Source: Acidovorax sp. FHTAMBA
GTDB taxonomy: Bacteria > Pseudomonadota > Gammaproteobacteria > Burkholderiales > Burkholderiaceae_C
Direction: 5' to 3'
Length of the DNA stretch: 64,000 nucleotides
Assembly: GCF_038958875.1 (NCBI RefSeq)
Contig: NZ_CP152407.1
Coordinates: 4,652,501 to 4,716,500 of the forward strand
Shown here: positions 29,669 to 39,608 of the stretch, one piece after another
How positions within the stretch are numbered: the stretch's first letter is position 1
Layout of the letters: the number at the start of each line of letters is the position of its first letter
Program-made: the position numbers and the translations under genes
Notes under the pieces: generated by a model
What the model was told of the DNA's origin: nothing
Database searches by the model: none
Seen by the model: only the letters and a program-made list of their open reading frames with translations

Positions 29669-30340
29669 TCAGGCCGCCGGTGGATCGGTAAAGGCCAGTT
29701 TGAGTCCGAAGCCGATGAACATGGCACCCGCCGCGCGGTCCAGCCAGTGCATGCCGCGCTGCAGGGCCGTGGCGCGGCGGGCCATCCACGACGCTGCCAG
29801 CGCCCAGCCCGTGTTGACGGGGATGGCGTTGACGTTGAACAGCACGCCCAGCAGCACAAAGGCCAACGCCTTGTTGTCCGCGCCCGGCGCAATGAACTGC
29901 GGCACAAAGGCCAGGAAGAAGATGGCGACCTTGGGGTTGAGCACGTTGGTCCAGAAGCCGCCGAGGAACACCTTGCGAAGCGGCGTGTGCGGCGCAGGGG
30001 CCGCCTGCGCAGCCGCCAGCGCTGCACTGTTGCCCCCATCGGCTCCGGGCTTTGCCAGCAGCATGCGCACACCCATCCACATGAGATACGCCGCACCGAT
30101 CCACTTGAGCACGGTGAACGCTGTGGCCGAGGTGGCCAGCAGCGCGCCCACACCCACCGCCGCGGCAAAGATGTGCACAAAACACCCCGCCGTGATGCCC
30201 AGCCCCGCCACGATGCCCGCGCGCGTCCCGGACTTGAGTGCGTTGGTGACGATGTAGAGCACATCGGGCCCGGGCGTGAGGTTCAGCAGCCAGCCTGCGG
30301 CGATGAAGATCACCAACTGGTGGAGATCGATGAAGTTCAC
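29669..30340 (-). CDS. LysE/RhtB-family amino-acid exporter in the trp operon
   Basis: This 223-residue membrane protein has about six hydrophobic segments and the family start [20 protein letters not shown] with the NxTPGPD motif. The GTG at 30340 overlaps the trpG stop by 4 bases (GTGA), a standard coupling that fixes the start. The location between trpG and trpD suggests export of tryptophan, an intermediate or another aromatic compound. That is inference; family members export Lys, homoserine/threonine, Leu or Cys. Confidence 0.88.
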   Translation of the reverse strand: MNFIDLHQLVIFIAAGWLLNLTPGPDVLYIVTNALKSGTRAGIVAGLGITAGCFVHIFAAAVGVGALLATSATAFTVLKWIGAAYLMWMGVRMLLAKPGADGGNSAALAAAQAAPAPHTPLRKVFLGGFWTNVLNPKVAIFFLAFVPQFIAPGADNKALAFVLLGVLFNVNAIPVNTGWALAASWMARRATALQRGMHWLDRAAGAMFIGFGLKLAFTDPPAA

Positions 30341-30927
30341 GCGCGCTGCTCCAGAAAGTTCTGGAGCATGGCGTGGCCGTGTTCGGTGAGGATGCTCTCG
30401 GGGTGGAACTGCACGCCTTCGATGGGCAGCGTCTTGTGGCGCACGCCCATGATTTCGCCGTCGTCGGTCCAAGCGGTCACTTCGAGCACGTCGGGGCAGG
30501 TGGCGCGCTCGATGGCCAGCGAGTGGTAACGGTTCACCGTGAACTTCTCGGGCAGACCCGCAAACACGCCCTTTTGTGTGGTGGTGATGACGCTGGTCTT
30601 GCCGTGCATCAGCTCCTGCGCACGGATGATGTTGCCGCCGAACGCTGCGCCAATGGCCTGGTGGCCCAGGCACACGCCCAGGATGGGCAGCTTGCCCGCA
30701 AAGTGCTCAATCGCTGCCACGGAGATACCGGCCTCCGCAGGTGAGCAAGGGCCGGGCGAGATGACCAGGCGGTCGAGCTGACCAGCGTTCAGGCGCGCCT
30801 CGATCTCGGCCACGGTGATCTCGTCGTTGCGGAACACCTCGACCTCGGCGCCCAGTTCACCAAAGTACTGAACGATGTTGTAGGTGAAGCTGTCGTAGTT
30901 GTCGACCATCAAGAGTTTTGTTGTCAT
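30337..30927 (-). CDS. trpG: Anthranilate synthase glutamine amidotransferase subunit
   Basis: This 196-residue class I glutamine amidotransferase has the nucleophile Cys in [11 protein letters not shown], the oxyanion loop [11 protein letters not shown], and the His-x-Glu of GVQFHPES. It supplies ammonia to TrpE, and such subunits can also serve aminodeoxychorismate synthase. It overlaps aroQ (ATGA) and the exporter gene (GTGA). Confidence 0.96.
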   Translation of the reverse strand: MTTKLLMVDNYDSFTYNIVQYFGELGAEVEVFRNDEITVAEIEARLNAGQLDRLVISPGPCSPAEAGISVAAIEHFAGKLPILGVCLGHQAIGAAFGGNIIRAQELMHGKTSVITTTQKGVFAGLPEKFTVNRYHSLAIERATCPDVLEVTAWTDDGEIMGVRHKTLPIEGVQFHPESILTEHGHAMLQNFLEQRA

Positions 30928-31259
30928 GCGGCGCTCCCGGCAGTGGCGGGCTCGCGCAGGCGGGCGAACTCGCGGTGTTCATAGGCAATGCAGGCTTCCA
31001 TGAGGCTGCGGTAGATGGCTTCGATCACGTCGGCATCGCCACCTTCGGCCTGGGCGCGTTCGCGCACGCGGGCCACGATGGCCTCAATGCGCGCTTCATC
31101 GCGCACCTGTTCCACGCCTTGCTTGATGCGCGCGGCCTGGGTCATGTAGCCCACGCGCTCGACCAGCAGGGGCACCAGCACGTCGTCCAGCGCATCCACC
31201 TCGCGGCGTACGTCCTGCATCGTGGCGCAGTGTTTGGTTCGGGAAATGGCGCGGGTCAT
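30924..31259 (-). CDS. aroQ: AroQ-type chorismate mutase
   Basis: This 111-residue all-helical chorismate mutase diverts chorismate to prephenate for Phe/Tyr. Typical residues are [19 protein letters not shown], an Arg/Lys helix ([25 protein letters not shown]) and [13 protein letters not shown]. No signal peptide is present, so it is a cytoplasmic AroQ-alpha type; a PchB-like isochorismate pyruvate lyase is the alternative. The start at 31259 overlaps the trpE stop by 4 bp and its own stop overlaps trpG by 4 bp, so a competing branch enzyme is made in step with anthranilate synthase. Confidence 0.88.
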   Translation of the reverse strand: MTRAISRTKHCATMQDVRREVDALDDVLVPLLVERVGYMTQAARIKQGVEQVRDEARIEAIVARVRERAQAEGGDADVIEAIYRSLMEACIAYEHREFARLREPATAGSAA

Positions 31260-32755
31260 TCCAGTCCCTCCTCGACCAGTTCGGCGGCGCGCAGCAGCGC
31301 GCGGGCCTTGTGCTCGGTTTCCTTCCATTCCAGCTCGGGCACCGAATCGGCCACCACGCCCGCAGCGGCCTGCACATAGAGCGTGCCGTTCTTGATGATG
31401 CCGGTGCGGATGGCGATGGCCACATCCATGTCGCCCGCGTAGCTGAGATACCCGCAGGCGCCGCCGTACAGGCCGCGCTTGGTGGGCTCGAGCTGGTCAA
31501 TGAGTTCCATGGCGTGCACCTTGGGCGCGCCGGTCAGGGTGCCGGCCGGGAAAGTGGCCTTGAGCACGTCCATGCTGGTCATGCCATCGTTGAGGATGCC
31601 TTCCACGTTGCTCACGATGTGCATCACGTGGCTGTAGCGCTCCACCGCAAAGGCCTCGGTCACCTTCACCGTGCCGGTTTTCGCGATGCGGCCGATGTCG
31701 TTGCGCGCCAGGTCGATCAGCATCACATGCTCGGCGCGTTCCTTGGGGTCGTTGATGAGCTCGACCTCGGTGGCCTTGTCCTTCTCGGGCGTGGCGCCGC
31801 GCGGGCGGGTGCCGGCCAGGGGGCGGATGGTGACCTTGGTGCCTTCGTCGGTCTTCTCCTGGCGCACCAGAATTTCGGGGCTGGCGCCCACCACATGGAA
31901 GTCGCCAAAATCGTAGAAGTACATGTACGGCGACGGGTTCAGCGAACGCAGCGCGCGGTACAGGGAGAGCGGGCTTTCGGTATAGCGCTTGTGGATGCGC
32001 TGGCCCACCTGCACCTGCATGAAGTCACCCGCGGCGATCAGCTCCTTGGCGCGATTGACGGCGGCGAGGTAATCGGCCTTGGCAAAGTCGCGCTGGGCGG
32101 GGTGGCTTTCGGTGGCCTTGACCACCGGGGCGCTCACCGAATACTTGAGCTGCTCTTTCAGTTCGCGCAGGCGCTTCTTGGCCTTGGCATACGCCTCGGG
32201 CTGGGCCGGGTCGGCGTAGACAATGAGGTAGAGCTTGCCCGAAAGGTTGTCGATGACGGCCAGCTCCTCGCACTGCAGCAGCAGGATGTCGGGGCAGCCC
32301 AGGGTGTCGGGCGGGCAGGTGGTCTCCAGCTTCTTTTCGATGTAGCGCACTGCGTCGTAGCCGAAGTAACCCGCCAGGCCACCGCAAAAGCGCGGCAGAC
32401 CGGGGCGCAGGGCCACCTTGAAGCGTTTCTGGTAGGCATCAATGAAGTCGAGCGGGTTGCCCTCGGCAGTCTCCACCACCCGGCCATCGGTTACCACTTC
32501 GGTCTTGGCCTCTGCGCCAAAACCGCTGGCGCGCAGCAGGGTGCGTGCGGGCAGGCCAATGAAGCTGTAGCGCCCGAAGCGCTCGCCGCCCACCACGGAT
32601 TCGAGCAGAAAGCTGTGCTTGCCGCCGTCCTTGGTGTGCGCCAGCTTCAGGTAGAGCGAGAGGGGGGTTTCCAGGTCCGCAAAGGCCTCGGCCATGAGCG
32701 GAATACGGTTGTAGCCTTCGCTGGCCAGGCTTTTGAATTCAAGTTCTGTGATCAC
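31256..32755 (-). CDS. trpE: Anthranilate synthase component I
   Basis: This 499-residue enzyme converts chorismate to anthranilate with TrpG. An LLES motif near residue 50 (FLLESVVGGERFGRYSFIG) is the typical Trp feedback site. The chorismate-binding domain is complete (ASPEILVR, PLAGTRPRG, DLARNDIGRIA, FPAGTLTGAPKV). It is the first structural gene of the operon, 131 bp after the candidate leader peptide. Confidence 0.97.
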   Translation of the reverse strand: MITELEFKSLASEGYNRIPLMAEAFADLETPLSLYLKLAHTKDGGKHSFLLESVVGGERFGRYSFIGLPARTLLRASGFGAEAKTEVVTDGRVVETAEGNPLDFIDAYQKRFKVALRPGLPRFCGGLAGYFGYDAVRYIEKKLETTCPPDTLGCPDILLLQCEELAVIDNLSGKLYLIVYADPAQPEAYAKAKKRLRELKEQLKYSVSAPVVKATESHPAQRDFAKADYLAAVNRAKELIAAGDFMQVQVGQRIHKRYTESPLSLYRALRSLNPSPYMYFYDFGDFHVVGASPEILVRQEKTDEGTKVTIRPLAGTRPRGATPEKDKATEVELINDPKERAEHVMLIDLARNDIGRIAKTGTVKVTEAFAVERYSHVMHIVSNVEGILNDGMTSMDVLKATFPAGTLTGAPKVHAMELIDQLEPTKRGLYGGACGYLSYAGDMDVAIAIRTGIIKNGTLYVQAAAGVVADSVPELEWKETEHKARALLRAAELVEEGLE

Positions 32756-32797
32756 GGGGAGGGCTCCCAGCAGTCGCAGCGCGTGTCCCTGTGCAGG

Positions 32798-32880
32798 AAA
32801 AAAGGGGCGCTGCGGTCCATTCGATCGGCCTCACCGCATCGGGGTGGAGGCCACGGGTGCACGCTGGGGCGGTTGCCCAG
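32798..32880 (-). promoter_or_regulatory. Candidate trp attenuator: competing hairpins before a U-run
   Basis: On the minus strand a short stem (32864-32880) follows the leader stop codon. A nine-pair stem with one bulge (32827-32852, GGCCTC..ACC with GGTGAGGCC) and a later six-pair stem (32811-32838, TGCGGT with ACCGCA) share bases and cannot form together. Six U residues (32803-32798) follow seven bases after the last stem. The mutual exclusion fits attenuation, but the 7-base offset makes the terminator non-canonical. Confidence 0.45.
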
Positions 32881-32886
32881 GTGCCA

Positions 32887-32970
32887 TCAGGCGTTCAATG
32901 CGGCAGGCTGGCGCCAGGGCCAGGCTCCCCGGTCGCTGCAACCTGTGATGAACACGTGGTGAATGAACAT
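32887..32970 (-). CDS. trpL: Candidate trp leader peptide with Trp-Pro-Trp
   Basis: A 27-codon frame in the trpE 5' region encodes MFIHHVFITGCSDRGAWPWR and seven more residues. Trp codons are at positions 17 and 19 (32922-32920 and 32916-32914), in a short frame upstream of hairpins, as in ribosome-stalling leaders. No ribosome-binding site precedes the ATG, but the predicted transcription start falls on its A, so translation may be leaderless. Chance cannot be excluded for two Trp codons in 27. Confidence 0.5.
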   Translation of the reverse strand: MFIHHVFITGCSDRGAWPWRQPAALNA

Positions 32971-32977
32971 GGGGCAA

Positions 32978-32986
32978 AGTGTAGCA
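32978..32986 (-). promoter_or_regulatory. Candidate trp promoter, extended -10
   Basis: On the minus strand TGCTACACT forms an extended -10 element. No good -35 is seen at 16-18 bp. Seven bases separate it from the A of the leader ATG at 32970, placing the likely start of transcription at that codon. Confidence 0.45.
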
Positions 32987-33118
32987 AAGCTTTCTTGCAA
33001 CCATGGTTTGATGTCGCTCAAACGGGCGGCGCACAACCCATCGAAAACCCTGTTGTGGAGATTCGCGAGCGCTGCAACAATTTGAAACGAACGACCGGTC
33101 TTTTTTTAGGAGCCGCGC

Positions 33119-33709
33119 ATGAAATTCCTGTCCCGATGCGCCTTGCTGGCTGCTTCCTGCACCCTCGCAGCCGCCGCCATGGCCCAGCCCATCACTGTGG
33201 CCGATGTGAAGTACGACGAAACCACCAGTGTCGGGGGCAGCACCTTGCAGCTCAACGGCGCAGGGGTTCGTTACAAAGCCGTGTTCAGGGTGTACACCGC
33301 CGGGCTCTATCTGGAGAAGAAAACAGAGACTGCGCGGGACGTTGCAGCCCTCAAAGGGCCCAAGCGCCTGAGCATCACGATGCTGCGCGAAATCGACTCG
33401 ACCGAACTGGGCAAGCTGTTCTCTCGCGGGATGGAAGACAACATGGACCGCGCCGCGTTCTCCAAGCTGATCCCGGGCGTGTTGCGCATGAGCCAGATCT
33501 TCTCGGATCACAAGAAATTGCAGGCAGGAGACCAGTTCATGATCGACTGGATCCCGGGCACTGGCACGGTGATCACCGTGAAAGGCAAACCGCAGGGCGA
33601 GCCCTTCAAGGAGCCAGAATTCTTCAATGCGTTGATGGGCATCTGGCTGGGCAACGCTCCGGCAGACTGGAAGCTCAAGGATGCATTGCTGGGCAAAACC
33701 CCCGGCTGA
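33119..33709 (+). CDS. Secreted chalcone isomerase-like protein
   Basis: This 196-residue protein has a signal peptide (to about residue 22, AAAAMA|QP) and a chalcone isomerase-like fold region (GGSTLQLNGAGVRYKAVFRVYTAGLYLEKKT; LSITMLREIDSTELGKLFSRGM; EFFNALMGIWLGN). Bacterial members are periplasmic and of unknown activity; a lipid or fatty-acid ligand is possible. RBS AGGAG stands 8 bases before the ATG. It is divergent from the trp leader. Confidence 0.82.
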   Translation: MKFLSRCALLAASCTLAAAAMAQPITVADVKYDETTSVGGSTLQLNGAGVRYKAVFRVYTAGLYLEKKTETARDVAALKGPKRLSITMLREIDSTELGKLFSRGMEDNMDRAAFSKLIPGVLRMSQIFSDHKKLQAGDQFMIDWIPGTGTVITVKGKPQGEPFKEPEFFNALMGIWLGNAPADWKLKDALLGKTPG

Positions 33710-33935
33710 GCACGCCGCTACGGAAAAACCCGCCCCCCGCAACCTGCAGGCTGTCACCCTTCCGACAGTCGACGCACTTCGGGGGGCGTAATCTGCACAC
33801 CAAGGTTTCCGCCGCCCCGCAGGCCACTTTGCACCACCCCCGCGAGTGGCCATTGCGTCCAGCCACCCGCGTGCCATTCCCGGTGCAACCCCCTCAGCGC
33901 TCCCGCCCCCGACCCTTTTCGCGCCAGCCACCACC

Positions 33936-35588
33936 ATGAAACTCAGCAACTTTTCCGTCGGCATGCGCCTGGGCGCATCGTTTGGCGCCATCCTGCTCAT
34001 TACCGCGCTGATCGCCGCGACCGGCATGTGGCGCATCGCCAGCCTGCAGGCGGCCAGCGAAAGGGTCGCCACCCAGGAGATCGAGCAGCAGACGCTGGTG
34101 GAAGACTGGGCCTCCGACATTCGCCTGAACTGGGTGCGCACCGAAGCGTTCCTCAAGGCGATTGACCGGGACTATATGGACAAGCTCACGGCCGACACGC
34201 AGGCCACGGCCAGCGGCATCGAAGCCAAGGTCAAGCGCATCGACGCCCTGGTGCAAGGCGACAAGAACCGCGCACAGCTGGCCACCATTGCCGCAGCCAG
34301 CAAGGCCTACACCGAGAAACTTGCCGAAATCCGCGAGCTGCATCGGGGCGGTGAGCCCAACGTCCCTGCCTTGGTAGACAAGGACCTGCGCCCACTGGCC
34401 GATGCTTACCTGAAATCCCTGGACAACCTGCGCACCGCCATGGGCACCGAGCTGGCCGACAGCCAGGCCGACACCAGCACCCTGGCCAAGGCCAGCCAGG
34501 TGCTGCTGGGCGTGGGCACGCTGATTGCCGTGGCACTGGGCGCCCTGCTGGCATTCACCGTGACGCGCTCCATCGTGCAACCCGTGCAAAGGGGCAAGCA
34601 GGCGGCAGAAAACATTGCAGACGGTGACCTGACCCATCCGATTGACGCCAGTGGCAACGACGAGACCGCGCAACTGCTGCAGGCGCTGGCCACCATGCAG
34701 TCGCGGCTGTCCACCATCGTGGGCAATGTGCGCCACAACGCCGAGGGCGTGGCCACCGCCAGCGTCGAGATCGCCACGGGCAACAACGACCTGTCGGCCC
34801 GCACAGAGCAGCAAGCTTCCGCGCTGCAGCAGACGGCCGCCTCCATGGAGCAGCTGGGCTCCACCGTGCGCCAGAACGCCGACAACGCGCGCACGGCCAA
34901 CCAGCTGGCCATGAGCGCATCAACCGTGGCCCAGCAGGGCGGCAATGTGGTGGCCGAAGTGGTCGAGACCATGAAGGGCATCAACGACAGCAGCAAGAAG
35001 ATTGCCGACATCATCAGCGTCATCGACGGCATTGCCTTCCAGACCAACATCCTGGCACTGAACGCTGCCGTGGAGGCTGCGCGCGCCGGTGAGCAGGGCC
35101 GAGGCTTTGCCGTGGTGGCCGGAGAAGTGCGCAGCCTGGCCGGGCGCAGCGCCGAGGCCGCCAAGGAAATCAAGGGACTGATCGGCACCAGCGTGGAACG
35201 CGTGGAACGCGGCACCGCCCTGGTGGACAAGGCCGGCGCCACCATGACCGAGGTGGTGGGCGCCATCCGGCGCGTGACCGACATCATGGGCGAGATCAGC
35301 GCGGCCAGCAGCGAGCAGAGCCAGGGCGTCTCGCAGGTGGGTGAGGCCATCACGCAGATGGACCAGGCCACCCAGCAGAACGCTGCCCTGGTGGAACAAA
35401 GCGCCGCGGCGGCCGACAGCTTGAAGACGCAGGCGGGGCAGCTGGTGGATGCCGTGGCCGTTTTCCGCCTCTCAGCCGGCGCCAGCCACCCGGGGGATGC
35501 TATGGCCGCCCCCCAACGCAGCGGCGGCAGCGCCCCGGCATCCCGGCTCGACTACCGCAGCGCGGCGCCGCGCCAGTTGTCCGCCTGA
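33936..35588 (+). CDS. Methyl-accepting chemotaxis protein
   Basis: This 550-residue receptor has a membrane segment at about 12-33, a periplasmic four-helix sensor (about 35-188), a second membrane segment near 190-212, a HAMP domain and a cytoplasmic signalling hairpin. The hairpin tip [33 protein letters not shown] is invariant-looking. No CheB/CheR-binding NWETF-type tail is present. The ligand is unknown. ATG 33936 places the membrane segment at the N-terminus. Confidence 0.95.
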   Translation: MKLSNFSVGMRLGASFGAILLITALIAATGMWRIASLQAASERVATQEIEQQTLVEDWASDIRLNWVRTEAFLKAIDRDYMDKLTADTQATASGIEAKVKRIDALVQGDKNRAQLATIAAASKAYTEKLAEIRELHRGGEPNVPALVDKDLRPLADAYLKSLDNLRTAMGTELADSQADTSTLAKASQVLLGVGTLIAVALGALLAFTVTRSIVQPVQRGKQAAENIADGDLTHPIDASGNDETAQLLQALATMQSRLSTIVGNVRHNAEGVATASVEIATGNNDLSARTEQQASALQQTAASMEQLGSTVRQNADNARTANQLAMSASTVAQQGGNVVAEVVETMKGINDSSKKIADIISVIDGIAFQTNILALNAAVEAARAGEQGRGFAVVAGEVRSLAGRSAEAAKEIKGLIGTSVERVERGTALVDKAGATMTEVVGAIRRVTDIMGEISAASSEQSQGVSQVGEAITQMDQATQQNAALVEQSAAAADSLKTQAGQLVDAVAVFRLSAGASHPGDAMAAPQRSGGSAPASRLDYRSAAPRQLSA

Positions 35589-35755
35589 AGACGCAGGATG
35601 GGGCTCGGCCCGCTTAGCCGGTGTGAATGAAGCCGGTGTGCCCACGCAGGCTGCACCTGCCGGCGCCATCCAGACGCAAAGCCCAGCCATGGCCCACGCA
35701 GGGGGCGTGCGTATTTGCGGTACGGGCGGGTTTGGGCAGACTCGTTCAGAGGTGT

Positions 35756-36460
35756 TCAGGCCAGCTGCAGCAGCGAATCGACAAAGCCGTCGGCATCCAC
35801 CGATCGCACCGGCTGGCCATGGTTGTAGCCGTAGGTGACCAGAACCACCGGGCAGCCTGCGGCGCGCGCCGCCTGTGCATCGTTGCTGGAATCGCCCAGC
35901 ATCAGCGTGCGCGCGGGTGCGGTGCCCAGCGCTTCGCAGGTCTTGATGAGGGGCAACGGGTCGGGCTTCTTGCGTTCAAAGGCGTCACCACCAAACACGT
36001 GCTCGAAGTATCCGTCCAGGCCCTTGGCCTGCAGCAGCGGCACCGCAAAATCCGTGGGCTTGTTGGTCAGGCAGGCCAGGCGCAGCCCCCGGGCGCGCAG
36101 TGCCTTCATGCCCTCCTGCACACCACCATAGACCCCGGCGAACTGGCCATTGATGGCCAGATAGTGGCGCTGGTAGCTGGCCCAGGCCGCCGGGTAGCGT
36201 GCTTCAATTTTTATAGCATCTTGCGCACTACCATCAAGCGCTAGAACATGTTTTAGCACTGAACGCAGCAAATGTTCCGAGCCCTTGCCCACCATGTGCT
36301 CGATGTGCCTGGCCTCGATGGCGGGCAGAGCCAGCTCCTGCAGCATGCGGTTGATGGCCTCGCTGAAATCCCCCAGGGTGTCCACCATGGTGCCATCCAG
36401 GTCCACGATGACGGCGTCCACACGGGACAGGAGCGGGGCTAGCGAGGCGAAGTCGGTCAT
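35756..36460 (-). CDS. gph: Phosphoglycolate phosphatase-type HAD hydrolase
   Basis: This 234-residue HAD hydrolase has the nucleophile motif VDLDGTMVDT (residues 17-26), LTNKPTDF with the motif II Thr, and GDSSNDAQAARAAG as motif IV. Helical cap domain I lies between. Gph dephosphorylates 2-phosphoglycolate. An R1 repeat is embedded in the cap region (about residues 68-86). ATG 36460 is chosen; a GTG/ATG further upstream at 36493 would add a non-conserved leader. Confidence 0.85.
   Translation of the reverse strand: MTDFASLAPLLSRVDAVIVDLDGTMVDTLGDFSEAINRMLQELALPAIEARHIEHMVGKGSEHLLRSVLKHVLALDGSAQDAIKIEARYPAAWASYQRHYLAINGQFAGVYGGVQEGMKALRARGLRLACLTNKPTDFAVPLLQAKGLDGYFEHVFGGDAFERKKPDPLPLIKTCEALGTAPARTLMLGDSSNDAQAARAAGCPVVLVTYGYNHGQPVRSVDADGFVDSLLQLA
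36203..36258. repeat. R1 dispersed repeat, copy 5 (inside gph)
   Basis: R1-like core TGCGCACTACCATCAAGCGC plus TAG, with AT-rich flanks, encoding about residues 68-86 of Gph (KHVLALDGSAQDAIKIE region) in open frame. Confidence 0.6.
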
Positions 36461-36508
36461 GGGGAGAATCGCGGTCAGGGAGTCAGGGGGCACCAGTGTA
36501 AGGACGCC

Positions 36509-38035
36509 TTATCGCAGGCTGAGCGTCTGCCGCTTCCATGCCGGGTCCTGCCAGCGCTGGAAGAGCGGCAGTGCGGCCACGTCGCCCGTCACGCGCTCGG
36601 TGGTCAGGCCGTCCAGGCGCACCACTTCAAAGCTCTTGCGGTAGCGGCCCTGGCCCCGGGCTTCGCGGGCCACCAGCATCTGCTGGCCGCCGGGCACCCA
36701 GCCGGCGAATTCGGCGACGCCGGTTTCGGGCGTGGCGGCGGCTGGCGGCAGCACGTCGGCCAGCCAGCCGCCTTCCGCCCGGCGCAGCACCCACAGCTCG
36801 CGCCAGCCTTCCATGGGCTGCACGGCCAGGGCCACGGCCGTGCCCTCGCGGTTGGTGGTGGCGGATGCCGTCCACACCACGCCGTAGGTGCAGCGGCGCA
36901 GCAGCGGGGCCTTGGCACTGTGCTGCGCGTCCACCAGCAGCACGCAGGTTTCGCCGGGGGCGCCGGGCTCGGTCAGCAGCGTGGGGCGATTGCCGGGAGC
37001 AGCCACAGGTGCGGCAACGGGCACCAGGGCCCAGCGCACGGCGCTCACGCGCATGGCGGCGTCGTTGTAGGCACTCTGGTCTTCGTCGGGCAGCTCGGTG
37101 CGGCTGACGCCGGTGAACTCGGTCAGGGCGCGTGCGGCGGCAGCCGCCACGGCAGGGTCGGCGATGTTCTTGCGCGCCTGCTGGAAGGCGGTGGCGCCCC
37201 ATACGCTGGCGCGGCGCATCTGCACGCGGTTGCGCAGGTAGCCGGGCAGACCCGCCACGTCCACGCGCTCCAGTACCTCCGCCTGCCAGGTGGTGACCTT
37301 GGCGCGCTCGTGTGCGGGCAGATCGGGGTTGATGCATTCGGTGCGGGTCAGCGCCAGGGCGGCGCGGGCGCGTTGCGCAGCATCTGCCTCCGGCATGGCC
37401 AGCAGGCGGCGAAAGGCCTCGCCCTCGTAGCAGACCTGCATGCGGCCTTCGACCTCGTAGGTGGCAAATCGCACGCCATAGCCATTGGCCACGTCCAGAT
37501 GCGCAGACAGCGTGGCGCCCGACGCCTTGCCCGGCACGGCCGCCGACGCACGGCGGGCCAGCCGGTCGGCAAAGGTGCCCAGCGCATCGAAGGCCTGGGC
37601 GCCATCCGCACCCGACAGCGCCTGGGCGGGCGCGGCCTGCAGGTAGGCGGCGGTGAGGCCAATGCCCAGTGCTTCGGCGCCCGGCGTGTCCTGCACAAAG
37701 CGCATCACGGCCAGCAGCGCGGGGCCTTCGGCCTGCGTCAGCGTCACGCGGCGCACATCGCTGGCGCGGATGAAGCCACCGCGCTCACGCTTGTGGTCCC
37801 ACACCTGCAGATAGTCGAGGCGCTCACCACGCACCTCCAGCACTTCGCCCTGCCACAGGCTGGCCTGCTGCTGGGCACCATCGCGCGGCGCGGCGCGCAG
37901 GCTGGCCTGGTCTTGCACCACGATGGCGGCGCCCTGGGCGGCGGATGCAGGCAAAGGGGCGGCCTCGGCCGCGATGGTGACGGCGGCGCTGGCCACGGCC
38001 GCCGCCAGGGTTGCAAGGGTGGCTTTCATGCTCAT
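36509..38035 (-). CDS. Secreted protein with N-terminal SH3-like domain, unknown function
   Basis: This 508-residue protein has a signal peptide ([26 protein letters not shown]). A bacterial SH3-like segment follows at about 38-95 ([41 protein letters not shown]), then a helical middle and a beta-rich C-terminal third that resembles repeated propeller-like strands. I recognise no enzyme motif. Its start overlaps the SPFH gene stop by 4 bp, so the two are made together; a periplasmic partner of the SPFH protein is plausible. Confidence 0.75.
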   Translation of the reverse strand: MSMKATLATLAAAVASAAVTIAAEAAPLPASAAQGAAIVVQDQASLRAAPRDGAQQQASLWQGEVLEVRGERLDYLQVWDHKRERGGFIRASDVRRVTLTQAEGPALLAVMRFVQDTPGAEALGIGLTAAYLQAAPAQALSGADGAQAFDALGTFADRLARRASAAVPGKASGATLSAHLDVANGYGVRFATYEVEGRMQVCYEGEAFRRLLAMPEADAAQRARAALALTRTECINPDLPAHERAKVTTWQAEVLERVDVAGLPGYLRNRVQMRRASVWGATAFQQARKNIADPAVAAAAARALTEFTGVSRTELPDEDQSAYNDAAMRVSAVRWALVPVAAPVAAPGNRPTLLTEPGAPGETCVLLVDAQHSAKAPLLRRCTYGVVWTASATTNREGTAVALAVQPMEGWRELWVLRRAEGGWLADVLPPAAATPETGVAEFAGWVPGGQQMLVAREARGQGRYRKSFEVVRLDGLTTERVTGDVAALPLFQRWQDPAWKRQTLSLR

Positions 38036-39375
38036 TGCTCCGTGGTGGTGGCGGTGTTCATTCCGTCGTCCACCGCAGCCGTGGCCTGCGCGTTGCGCTG
38101 GCCGCCCAGCAGTGCGGCGCCGATGAAGTCGCCATTGGTGGGCGGCGGCGCGATGATGACCTGGATCTTGTCCGAGAGCTTGTCGGCCAGCGTTTTCTGG
38201 ATGAGCAGCGGGTGTTTCGTCACCAGCGCGCCTTCGCGGGCCATCTGCTCGGCGTTCACCTTGCCGATGCGGTCCATGCGGTAGGCCTCGGCCTCGGCCA
38301 GCTTCTGGCGGGCGTCGGCCTCGCCGTTGGCTTCGATGCGGCGGGCCTGTGCCGCACCTTCGGCGGCCTTCACGCGTGCCACGCGCTCGGCCTCGGCCTC
38401 CAGCTGGCGTTGCTCGATCTGGCGCTGCTTGAAGGGCAGCACATGCTTCATGGCTTCTTCCTGGGCCTTGGCGGCGATCACCTGCTCGCGCGCGGCGGCC
38501 TCGGCGGCCACTTCACGGCGCACCTTGTCGGCGCTGGCATCCAGCTCGGTCTCCTTCACGCGCTTGTCTTTCAGCTCCAGCGTGTAGCGCATCTTTTCGG
38601 ACGCCAGCTCTTCGGCCAGCAGGCTGTCCATGCCGCGGCGGTACTCGGCGGGAAGGTCCACCTTGCCGATCTGCACACTGCGCAGCGTGACACCGTCGGC
38701 CGCCAGGCGGGCGCGCAGTTCGGTCTCGATGATCTGCGCAATCTCGGCGCGCTTGGACGAGAAGATTTCGCGCACCGTGTAGCGGGCAAACACCTTGTAG
38801 ACCAGGCCCTGGACGGCCGGCTCCACGATGTCGGCGCCCACGTTGTCAGGCAGGTTACCGGCCTTGACGGCGGGGGCGTTGGGGTCCAGGGCGTAGCGCA
38901 CGCTCAAATCCAGGCCCAGCGAAAGGCCTTCTACCGACTGCAGCGGTGCGCTGCCCGTGGCCTGGCGCATGGCTTCGGGGCGGTAGCTCTGATCGCGCAG
39001 CGAGAACACGCGCACCGTGTGCAGGCCAGGCACCACCCACACGCTGCCATCACGCCACAGGCTCACGGCGCCGGTGAACTGGTTCAGGCGCACGCCCAGG
39101 TCGCCCTGCGCCAGGTGTTGCACCGGCGGGTTGCGCGCCACCATCAGGACGGCTGCGGCGGCCAGGGTGCCCACGGCCAGCCAGCGCACCGTGCGGGCGG
39201 TGGGCAGCAGGTAGGCCCAGTTCACCGGGGCGGTGGGCGCCACGGGAGCGGCGCCGGCTGCGGCCGCGCTTCCGAACAGGTCTGTCTCCAGGCCGGACTC
39301 CATGCCGGCCTCGGGCAAGGCGGTGGACGAACGGCCCTTCAGGGTCTGCACGATGCGGTTCCAGGTGGCTTTCAT
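38032..39375 (-). CDS. SPFH/prohibitin-family membrane protein
   Basis: This 447-residue protein has one membrane segment (about 63-82, [19 protein letters not shown]). An SPFH domain follows (about 85-290, with [34 protein letters not shown]), then a long Ala/Glu-rich coiled coil to about residue 400. It has the order of HflK/prohibitin-like scaffolds, but the C-terminal signature of HflK/HflC is not clear. A TCS of unknown signal is divergent from it. ATG 39375 (MKATWNRIV) is chosen over a longer frame. Confidence 0.85.
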   Translation of the reverse strand: MKATWNRIVQTLKGRSSTALPEAGMESGLETDLFGSAAAAGAAPVAPTAPVNWAYLLPTARTVRWLAVGTLAAAAVLMVARNPPVQHLAQGDLGVRLNQFTGAVSLWRDGSVWVVPGLHTVRVFSLRDQSYRPEAMRQATGSAPLQSVEGLSLGLDLSVRYALDPNAPAVKAGNLPDNVGADIVEPAVQGLVYKVFARYTVREIFSSKRAEIAQIIETELRARLAADGVTLRSVQIGKVDLPAEYRRGMDSLLAEELASEKMRYTLELKDKRVKETELDASADKVRREVAAEAAAREQVIAAKAQEEAMKHVLPFKQRQIEQRQLEAEAERVARVKAAEGAAQARRIEANGEADARQKLAEAEAYRMDRIGKVNAEQMAREGALVTKHPLLIQKTLADKLSDKIQVIIAPPPTNGDFIGAALLGGQRNAQATAAVDDGMNTATTTEQ

Positions 39376-39608
39376 GGTGTGGTTCTCTCTCTCGGTTAGG
39401 TTCGGTGTTGTTGTCGGTTCTGAGCCGCGCCGTGGCAGGCTCATTGAGGACCGATTGTTCGAATTCACCCCGGAAGCAACAACGCTGCGCCACACCCAAT
39501 GCGCTCACGCCGCCTGCGTGAACCTTCCGGCCCCGGAAGAAAAACTCACACCGCCCTGTGCGCGGCGCCGGGATAATCCGCCCACCCCTTGACTGCCCCG
39601 CCCTGCCC

